Program-made: the position numbers and the translations under genes
Notes under the pieces: model-generated
Databases searched by the model: none
What the model was told of the DNA's origin: nothing
The model's input: only the letters and a program-made list of their open reading frames with translations
Shown here: piece after piece, positions 23,101 through 32,196 of the stretch
How positions within the stretch are numbered: the stretch's first letter is position 1
Layout: every line of letters starts with the position of its first letter
Assembly (NCBI GenBank): GCA_038093515.1
Contig: JBBPSI010000069.1
Coordinates: 54,615 to 118,614 of the forward strand
Source: Butyriboletus loyo
Lineage: Eukaryota; Basidiomycota; Agaricomycetes; Boletales; Boletaceae
Direction of reading: 5' to 3'
Length of the DNA stretch: 64,000 nucleotides

Positions 23101-23880
23101 TGTCCTCTTATGCGTCGCAGTATCTATCCTTTCTCCGCATTGCCTTATGCTACGATATGCGCTCTGACATGCCCAATGAATAACCCCAAAGCTCAACGTC
23201 AACCTCGATGTGTTTGACTAGACCGATCTGAATAAAGAAAGCGTCCGAAATACTTCTGGGTGAAGGAATCGGAATCGGCGGCCGACACCTGTGCATCCTC
23301 GGGCAGATCGCCGACCGAGGTTGGGGGAGACAGCGATGTGGCGATACAGTCGCCTCGAGCGTCATGGGACAGAGTGAGAGGAGAACGAGGCACGCCAAGC
23401 ATCGTCTATCGCCTCTTTCTGGAGACGCGTGGGCGTGGGTGTATACAGTCCAGACGCCAAGCAGGTTAAAATAAATTGTCAAAAAGTTGTCTCGTCCGCT
23501 GGGTCGCCTGAACTTGGGCACATACAACGATGGGCAACACGCCTAACGTTGAGAGTCAGACGGTCACCCTACCGTCTACGGTCTAGGTCCCTCGTATACA
23601 GTACTCGGAAAACCGCCCCTCTATATCTGATCTGTCCTCGAGACTACGGGTCGGGGTTGATCGAATGTCAGTCAGGTCAAGTTTGAACGTGCTGCTCTCG
23701 GAAGGTCGGAGTCAATTCAGAGTAGGGTAGAGTGTGAATGCGTCCCCTTGTCATCCGTATCGTCACCAGCGAGGGCTCGCTGGTGTGGAGGAGTGGATCC
23801 GATGATCTACTCTAGCGGGTCCCTGTTCGCAAGGACGCCCCAGGCCTTGGCCGCTTACCCCAGGTCTTAATGACTTGAAT
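23101..23880 (-). pseudogene. FOL1 relic A4 (HPPK, DHNA fragments)
   Basis: The minus strand shows 'VGDLPEDAQVSAADSDSF' (intact gene 'LSDLAKDAQVSVVDTSF'), and DHNA-derived sequence near 23,540-23,780 parallel to relic A1 at 420-700. The HPPK start 'GSNLGD' itself is deleted. Left border shared with A2. Frame broken in several places. Confidence 0.72.
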
Positions 23881-24133
23881 CCGTGACGAACAAGAAAAAG
23901 TTTGAGGGAGGGGAACGCGGTCGACATTCCTTAAGTTGGAAACAACTCGAACCAATTACATTCGATGATACTTGAGCGAATAACCTAGCCCACGAACTCA
24001 ATCGCGGATGGGCTTATCAGGACACGCACTGATGCTGTGAGACGACACGAACTTGAAGAATTGCATGGTCCATGTCCATACAGTGCTCTCGACCCAGTGC
24101 TGTATCTATATCTATTGCATTGAATATCATCGG

Positions 24134-26220
24134 TCAATGCGTCCCATCTTCTGCGCTCGAGCAACAACACATCCACGCGGGGAACCTGAACGAAAGGATA
24201 GCATCGTCGGATTCTCGCTGGTGTGATCCACTCTGAGTCAAAAATGGAAGTAAAGGGTAAATGAACATACCGTAAGATAGACCCTCCCGCCCGATGGATC
24301 GTTCGCTTGTTGCTCCTGACGGGAAGTGGGCCGTCAAGACGAGGCCTAGCATAACCAGAAAAAAAGACGTACAGGGCCTGCCGCATTTGGAGTTGCAGGA
24401 CCTTGCCCAGTCTGCGAGGTATCCTGGTTCGGATCATTGGGAACTGTAGGCACGGCAAGCGAATCAGGCTGTAACGTGTGATCAGTTGGCGAGGTCTGGC
24501 ATCATCAGAAAAATACATACAGAACCCGCTGCCTTTGGATCTGCGGAACCTTGCCTGGTGTGTGTGACATCCTTGTTCGGATGCTTGGGAACGGCAGGCT
24601 TGGTAGCCGATTTACGCTGTAACATGTGATGAGTGAATGAGAATAAACTCGAGGAACAGCGAACCTGTCGTTTTTCCCGCTTGACAACGGGTTTCGCGAC
24701 CGCTCGCTTAAATGATATGTTAGACGCGCTGCACCCGTTCATTTATCAAGAACACTCACTCGTACACGTTGACCCGCCGCCATTGTCGAAGGACCCTGAT
24801 TGGCAGCATCTTCTCTTGTGGGTGACGGTGAACGCGATCGCCGACTGGAAGCTCGATGCAACTGTCCAAAAGATTGTTTTGACTTGTCCGAAATCTGGTT
24901 CTTGTTGCTCCTGCTAAATCGCGTCTGTAGCAACTTTTTGAACATCAGAAGGCCCTTGGATAACTCGGGAGTATGGTGATTCTTCGCTTGATGCGCCGCT
25001 GGAGGGTAAGTTGGTGGTATGGCATCCGATGGGGACGGTGGCTGCAGGAGCATCAACACGGACACAGAGATAAAAGAAGAATGTCGTGACCACCGAGCTC
25101 GTCAAAGTCGAACTGTGGACCAGGTGTGCTTGACGGCACCTCGACCTATGCAATAATGGTGAGAACTCGGTTCGGAGCGAAAAGGATGAACTCATACGTC
25201 AAGCAGATCGCTATTGGTGTCTTCACCGCGATCCTCCGACACGGTAAGAGATACTTACAGTGTATGGGCTGGGAAGGATACGGTTGAGATTTCGAATGTC
25301 AGTTTTTCCGTCGTATCGTCCAGTGGCAAGATATGCGTTATTTGAGGAGATGGCAATTGACTGTATTTCTGCGCTGTCCTCAACGACAGGGACAATCTGA
25401 GAGAGAGTGGATTTGTCGAGGAACGAGATGGAATGTGATGCAAAGGTAGCGATGAAGTTTCCGTTGGCAGCTAGAGCGATAGACCCAGCCCAGTCACCAG
25501 TAAGAATATCTGATTCAGTGAGTTGGATCCCGGTGGTGGCATTGAATGACTCGATTCTCTTGTCCTTAGATGCGATGAAGATTTGGCCATCGTTTGACCA
25601 TGCAAATGGAGTGATAAACAACCGCGAGAGCGTGATAGTGTCGAGGGTGAGGAGTGCGTCACTGTTCTGACTGTCGAAAATACAGATAGGACTATTCCAG
25701 CAGGCGATGGCGATGTGCTTGCCACTCGGGGAGAACCGGATTCCAGTGGGATCTCTCTGAAGTTGGAGCGGGCCAACGAGTCTCTTGCCAGTTGTTATAT
25801 TCCAAACGCTCGCTGCTCTGTCAATCCCAGTAGCAAACTTGGTCGAATCCGGTGAGACGTCGACTGCATATATCTTCTTTGTCCTCTCCACCTCGATCAG
25901 CTTTTCTTGGATTTCTGCATCCCACACATTCGCTCCCCTCCCCCACGTTCCACATACAACCCACTTGTGATCTCTCGACACTGCAATGTCGTTGATGTTC
26001 ATTCCTGTTTGCTTCCCCACCTCTTTACCATCTGCAAGTCGCCAATGCTGAATCCCATCGGTACTCCCGCTGAAAAAGTGTATTCCGTCTGGGTGGAAGG
26101 CGACCGCCCACACCTTACCAGAGTATCCAGTGTCAAGGATAGGCATACGGTCTTGCTAAATTGTCAGCATTGCAACTCACTCTTCAGAACCAACTACGCA
26201 CCGGTATTTGTCGATGACAT
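24134..26220 (-). CDS. WD40 repeat protein, unit 5, tail damaged
   Basis: ATG at 26,220 ('MSSTNT', donor GTGCGT). The propeller exon is open for seven blades ('MPILDTGYSGK' to 'ILPSPYT'). The donor GTAAGT is kept, but the sequence following it is fused to the middle of the 'EDPG' linker exon, so the acceptor of the next exon is gone and read-through ends at 'VSISYRVGGSR' (stop at 25,223). The downstream exons ('VEVPSSTPGPQFDFDE', Ser/Pro-rich exon, duplicated 'KPAV' exons, final exon ending 'EDGTH' at 24,134) are still present. The likely product is a bare propeller of about 310 residues with a short new tail. Confidence 0.62.
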
Positions 26221-27119
26221 CTTTACAAATGGCACGCAATCGTTGGTGTCAAAATGTCAAAGCGCAAGGTGTCTCGGTTGGCTGGTAATGCGTAAAGTTG
26301 AACCATAAACACATTTCCTCACTCAATATGGGCGGGTGCATCGTGTCCTTGGCGCTTATTCTTACTCGGATCCCAGTTATGTGACCTCGTTGCGACGACC
26401 AGGCGAGCAGTCAATATCAGCGAAACCCTTGCTTTCCGGGGGGCAGTGTACGATTGCTCGTGATACCCGGCTACGGGAGTTGGTTCACGATGGGTGTAAA
26501 ATCCGCGTCAGACCCACTCGCGACATCGCGCACAAAATACACCGACAAGTTCTCGAAAGGGGCGTACTCATACTCCAAAGGTTTTCCACGAAATGGGAGA
26601 CGAATGTACGTTTGCGCACACACTTGGACCTCGTCACATCCACATGTATGGGCAGACCGGGCGTTCTCGTGCTTCCTACGTGCCGCTCTGGGGCTCAAAT
26701 GGTTGCGCTCACAGTTTCATTGCCGCCACCAATGCTCGACGACAGTTCCCTGGTTCACCACGAGCGCACTGTCTCACAGGCATCCACGTGAAACCCACGG
26801 AACCGGCGGTGATCGCTCTCCTTTGGTAAGCGGGGGTGTTGGACGCGGATGCTATGAATGTGGTATACGCGTCACTGAGTGACCGTATGCCAATGTCGGG
26901 TGTTTTCCACCACCAGCCCATGCAGTAGGAAAGTGCCGTATCGCGATGTTCCAACGAACCTTTGAGATCGACGAGATGGTTCACAAATTCTCTTCAATAC
27001 TGACCTCGCGACCTCGACCAAGATGACCCTCACAGTGGTCGATATGGCCAACAGTGGCGATGATGCCGAGTCGTTCGTTGAATTGATACCTCCCAGAATC
27101 ACGGTGCGTGGGTCCTATC
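26221..27119. promoter_or_regulatory. Upstream flank of WD40 unit 5
   Basis: Copy of the spacer seen upstream of units 2 and 3, including the minus-strand stretch 'LKGSLEHRDTALSYC' (26,984-26,709). Presumed promoter region of unit 5. Confidence 0.5.
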
Positions 27120-27770
27120 GTGTCCAGTTGTCTGTAAATAGGAGTCAGTGACAACCGTTGCTTTCACGGCCCCTCTCGGTTAGACGGTGTGTGCTTAGAC
27201 GAAGAGGTCTCCTATGCAATGCGCTGGAATGCAAAGCAGCCGCAGCTCTGCCTTCACTTTATGTCGACGGGAGAAATAATCCCTGCATCCTTGACGTAGT
27301 ATTAATGTTTTCGCTAGCCCAGATGCGCACGCCTTTTCGCGCATTAGATGTACAATGACAGCAGATGGATACTTCAGCAACTAGACTGGACCAAGGATAT
27401 ACACGCCAGGTCGATTTTATGGCCCCTTTGTCGATGATAACATTCTGGAGGCAAGGCAGAGGAGACCGATGGGCCTTCTGGAGAAACAATGTCCTCCAGC
27501 GATGTCACCCTTTGCCATGTGGAGCACGATTGGTGCTGATAATTATATTACTTGAATGACCGCGTTCAACGAGAAGGGAAGACATGCCTGAGATTCTCTT
27601 GCCACTAATCCCCTTGTTATCGGTATCGTCTCCAGAGGGGGTGGTATGAAGAGAGCTCGGTGACATGGATGATGTCCTCGGAACGAGTGAACTCGATGAT
27701 CGAAAAGCCAGTCGGTGTTCGGTCACTGCCAGTTCTTCATCGCTCGCACCAAGTTGTACTTGGACCCGTG
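27120..27770 (-). pseudogene. FOL1 5'-end relic R3 and unassigned sequence
   Basis: Third copy of the segment at 10,160-10,860 and 20,000-20,700. FOL1 5'-end similarity lies near 27,620-27,690. No open reading frame is kept. Confidence 0.45.
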
Positions 27771-28350
27771 ACAAACAAGAAAAAGATCGAAGCAGGAGAA
27801 CTCGGGAATCAAACGCGTCCCTCGCAGTGTAGCAGTTGACATTCTGTAGGTTTGCAACAACTCGAATCGTTAGACATCAGTTGTCATACAATCCTAACCT
27901 CCATGTGCATGTTTGACCTCTTCGGTGACCGTCGAACGAATATGCTAGCGCGCGAGCGCAGCCACGAGTGGGCTCATCAGGACACGTGCCGATGCTGCGA
28001 GGCGACACGAACTTCAAGAATTGCGTGGTTTACGTCCATGTTCCCACGATGCAGCCTGCTAGAACATGTATTGCATGGACGATAAATGCGTCCCATTTTC
28101 TTTGCATACATATGGGGAATCTGAGCAAAAGGACAGCATCACCTGATTCTCGCTAGCCCGCTTTGAGTCACACGACACAAATCAAAAATGAAAATAAGCG
28201 CACCGTTAGATGGACTCTCCGGGCTGATGGATCACTGGCGTGTTGTGCCTGACGGGAAATTAACGATCAAGACGACGTCTACTGTCACCTGAAAAAAGAC
28301 ATACGGGGCCCGCCGTATTTTGATCTGTAGGACCTTTCCTGGTGCGCGAG
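27771..28350 (-). pseudogene. Truncated WD40 3' end
   Basis: 3' flank and final exons of a WD40 unit, ending at 'ggtgcgcgaggt' and joined directly to the DHPS relic C2. The junction is at the same point of the tail as at 21,180. Confidence 0.5.
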
Positions 28351-29190
28351 GTTATGACATCTCGCATCTCAGCCACATCATGGACCCTCACCACACTCGT
28401 CCCCTGTTGAACAGCACACGCCACAGCCGCCGCGGTCGCCCACCCCCTCTCTTGCGCACTCGTCTTCCGTCCCTTGTACGTCCCTTCCACATCCGACTCC
28501 TCCAACACCGCCCCCAACACCAATTTCTTGGACGCCCCAAACAGAAACGGATACCCCGCCAGTACATTTCCAGGTTCGTCCGCTGTCACCTCACCCAAAT
28601 TGCGCATCAACGCAGACTGTCCCTCCACGGGCTTTCTGAACCCGATTCCGATGTCGACGAGGACTAGCCATCGACGGACTCCACACAGGCCTCGTACGAT
28701 GGCATCCACCTTGTGTCCGAGCTCTGTTTGGATGGCAGGGACGGCCCAGCGGGGTAGGCATCGTAGTTCTCGTTCGAACCTGCGTCCCCACGGGAAAGTA
28801 TCGACACCACCGACACACCCAAGTCCCTCGCCACGCTCCGCATGAGGTGTTCTGCAGGCGCAGTATCGAACGGATAGGTAGGCCCCATAAAGGCGTGCAT
28901 GTCGTTGATGCAGTTGGCACCCGCGCGGACGGCTTGTTCGGCGATGTCCCACCAGAAGGTGTCGACGGAGAGGAGTGCATGTCGGACTGCGTCGTTGGCA
29001 TGCCCCGATGTCGATGATATCGGTTCCAAAGCCAACATAAATCGCTGTACAGGCGCTCACGGTGTGGACCATATCGTGTTCCGAACCATGGGGTATACAA
29101 GGTTTGGTGAATTACAGATCCGTAGAGCGTAGACTCGATCTACTAGCGAGTCCCTGGTCGGAGGGGAAATCAGGTCTTGGTCGCTCGCAC
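28351..29190 (-). pseudogene. FOL1 relic C2 (DHPS part)
   Basis: The minus strand gives DHPS motifs in order: a damaged DIG region, 'ALLSVDTFWWDIAEQAVRAG', 'HSRGDAGS'-like 'LSRGDAGSNENYDAYPAG', then after a frameshift 'AIVRGLCGVRRWLVLVDIGI', 'GNVLAGYPFLFGASKK' and 'VVRVHDVAEMRDV'. The 1-bp deletion after 'NYDAYPAG' is the same as in relic C1, as is the GGGTAGGCATC variant beside it. Unlike C1 it keeps the ASKK loop. The 3' end is cut at 'MRDVIT' and joined to a WD40 tail fragment. Not functional. Confidence 0.88.
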
Positions 29191-29288
29191 TCAGTCGTAT
29201 TCGGACCCACCACGAACAAGAAAAAGATCGATGTCTACTTGCTCACGATGCAGGCTCTATCTACATGCATTACATCGAACCTCGTCGA

Positions 29289-31479
29289 TTAATGCGTCCC
29301 ATCACCTGTGCCCGAGCAAAAACACATCCATGTGGGGAATTTGATCGAAAGGACAGCACCGTCTGATTCTCGCTGGCATGATCCACTTTGAGTCAGACAG
29401 TGCAAGTTAGAGGGAAAATGCGCACCGTTATATGGACCCTCCCCTCTGATGGTTGAGATGAATCGTTCGTTTGTTGCGCCTGTCGGGAAATGAGCTGTCA
29501 TGACGAGGTCGACTGTCAAAATAAATACATACGCCGGGGCCCGCTGCATTTGGATCTGCAGAACCTTTCCCGGTGCCCGAGGTGTTCTGGTTCGGATGGT
29601 TGGAAACAGCTGGCTTGGCAGCCGATTTACGCTGTAAGGTGTGATGAGTGACGGAAAACAAACTCGAGGAACAGCGAACCTGTCGTTTTTCCCGCTTGAC
29701 AACAGGTTTCGCGACTGCTCGCTAAAATGACGTGTTAGACGCGCTGCATCCGTTCGTTTATGAAGAACACTCACTCGTACACGTTGACCCGCCGCCATCG
29801 TCGAAGGACCCTGATTGGCAGCATCTTCTCTCGCGGGTGGCGGGGAACGCGACCGCCGACTGGCAGCTCGACGCAACTGTCTAGAAACTGATTTGTCCAC
29901 AATCTGCCCCTTGTTGCTTTTGTTGAATCTCATCTGTAGCAACTTTTTGAACATCAGGAGGCCCTTGGATGACTCGGCAGGATCGAGATTTTCTGCTTGA
30001 CGCGCCTCTGGAGGGTAAGTCGCTGGTGTGGCATCCGATGGGGAAGGTGGCTGCAGGAGCGTCAATACGGAAATAAAAGACGGATGTCGTGATCACCCAC
30101 TTCATCAAAGTTGAACTGCGGGCCGGGGGTGCTTGATGGCACCTCGACCTATGCCATCGTGAGAACTAGGTTCGAAGCAAAAAGGTCGAACTCGTACGTT
30201 GAGGAGATCGCTTTCGCCATCTTCGCTGTGGCTCTCTGACTTGACTTGACCGGGTTTCCCAGGATCTTCCTATGATACGTACATATGTAACAATGGAATC
30301 ATGGAATCAGTACGACCCTTTCGGTAACAGTGCCATAAACTCCCACAGGATCAGAGTCAAGGCGTTCCTTGTCGTGATCGCCCGAGGTTGAGGTCTGCTG
30401 ATCTCCCTGTTGTTCCCCACGAGAAGATGCCTAACGTGGTGTGTCAGCATGGGAGACGATGCGAGGCTTCCCCGACATGCCTGTACAATTACTGACATAG
30501 AATGGACCATATGAGTCGGGCAGGACACCGTCGAGATTTCGAATGACAATTTTGCCATCACGTCGCCCGGTGGCAAGATCGCTATTATTTGAAGAGATGG
30601 CGATTGACCGTATGTCTCCGCTGTCCTCAATGACAGGGACGATCTGAAAGAGAGTTGATGTGTCGAGGAAGAAGATGGAAGTGGAACGAAATGCGAAGGT
30701 AACGATGAATTTTCCGTTATCAGCTGGAGCGATAGAGTAGATATCACCACTTAGAATCGGTGATTCGGCGAGCTGTGTCCCTGTGGACAGAGCAAAAGAC
30801 TTGATCTTTTTGTCGTTTGATGTCACGAAGATTTGCTGGCCATCCTTTGACCATGCAAGCGGGGTAATTGCGACGTGGGAAGCTGCGATGGTGTTGATGG
30901 TGGTGATCTTGTCGCCGTTGCGACTGTCGAAGATGCGGATTGAACCACCCCAGCAGGCAGTGGCGATGTGCTCGCCATTCGGAGAGAACCTGATTCCACT
31001 AACACTCCTAGAAAAATGTTTCAGTGGGCCAACGAGTCTCTCGCCTGTCGTTATGCTCCAAATGCTTGCGTCAGAGTCCCCAGTCCCAGTGGCAAACGTA
31101 GTCGAATCTGGGGCGACGTCGATCGCATCCACCCACTTTCCATCCTCGACATCGATGACCTTCTCCTGGATATCGGCGTCCCAGACACTTGCTCCTTTCT
31201 GCGTCGCACATACAATCCACCTGTGATCCTTCGAGACGGAAATGGCCCAGAGGCTTGTTGTCGCTTGCTTTTCCACTTGACCGTCATCTGCAAGTTGCCA
31301 TCGTCGAATCTCACTGCCACCTCCACTCAGAAAGTGCGTTCCGTCAGGATGAAATGCAACTGCATACACCTCATCCGAAGAGCGACCAGTGTCAAGGACT
31401 ATGGTATGGTCTCACCGAACTGTCAGCATCGCACGATAACTCCCCAGAGCTGCTACGCACCGGTCTTTGACGATGACAT
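29289..31479 (-). CDS. WD40 repeat protein, unit 6 (reference copy)
   Basis: ATG at 31,479 ('MSSSKT', 19-nt exon, donor GTGCGT), joined to 'DHTIVLDTGRSSDEV' and a seven-blade propeller: 'YAVAFHPDGTHFLSGG', 'ASVWDADIQEKV', 'FATGTGDSDASIWS', 'FSPNGEHIATACWG', 'LAWSKDGQQIFVTS', 'ATGRRDGKIVIRNL', ending 'ILPDSYGPFY'. Linker exons GDQQTSTSGDHDKERLDSDP and 'EDPGKPGQVKSESHSED' precede the 'FDE' exon, the Ser/Pro-rich exon, a single 'KPAV' exon, 'TNDSSQPSEGRV', and a last exon 'RESDGAVLSIKFPTWMCFC' with stop at 29,289. It is the most diverged copy and lies next to the intact FOL1, so it is the best candidate for the ancestral gene. Boletales have many such propeller proteins with a basic Ser/Pro tail and a short Trp/Cys C-terminus; their function is unknown to me. 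Confidence 0.78.
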
Positions 31480-32196
31480 CTTCGCTAATAGTATAAATCG
31501 TCGGTGTCGAAGTGTCAACGAACGAGGTGTTTCGGTTTACGCGTAGTGCGCAAAGTTGAACCGTTTCCTTATTCTCAATACGCGGTGCCTGGCGTCTTTG
31601 GCGCTTATTCTTTATGTGACCTTGTTGCCATGACCAGGCAAACAGTCAATGTCGGCGAAACCTTCCATGAGTCTCCTCCAAGGCAGTCTGCGATTGCTCG
31701 TCATGTCTAGGCTACGATACTCGGTTCGCGATGAGTGCACGATCCGCATTAAACCAACCCGCGATACTGTACACGAAATACGCCAGCACGTTCTCGACAA
31801 GGGCGTGCTGATACTCGAAATGAAGCTTTTTTCATAAAACAGAAGAGGAATGTACATTGGCCACCTGTGGGCGTGGGACGTTAGTACGATCCGCTCCAGT
31901 CCTTCATCGTTGATAACACAAGAAAGATTCGTCGTCGGTTGTTCTCGCATCAAGCACATATAACATGGCCGTATAGTTGACGGATCTCCCGCGCCGTGCT
32001 GGCAAGACCAAGTCGCAAACACCAAAGCTTGAAAGAAGAAGGTCGTACCAAGAAAGGCAGACCTAGAACCATAGTTATGCATCACCCGCTAGAATGCGAC
32101 GTATACTATTCGTGATGCCATTAACGTCGTGGTGGTGGGGATAGTCATCGGCGAGACAGTCGCCACAGATTGGCACCAGGGAGGGGGTTCGTGGTG
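31480..32196. promoter_or_regulatory. Spacer between FOL1 3' end and WD40 unit 6 start
   Basis: Both neighbours are on the minus strand, so this holds the FOL1 3' region and the WD40 promoter. Its right end (32,110-32,196) is duplicated at 5,730-5,783 next to DHPS relic C1, which shows that the duplicated block included the FOL1 3' flank. No clear core promoter element seen. Confidence 0.55.

Noticed and set aside
30431..31369. WD40 units as parts of NACHT/HET-type NLR genes
   Set aside because: A conserved mini-exon with ATG lies directly before each propeller, and upstream DNA is FOL1-derived; no P-loop or HET motif was seen.
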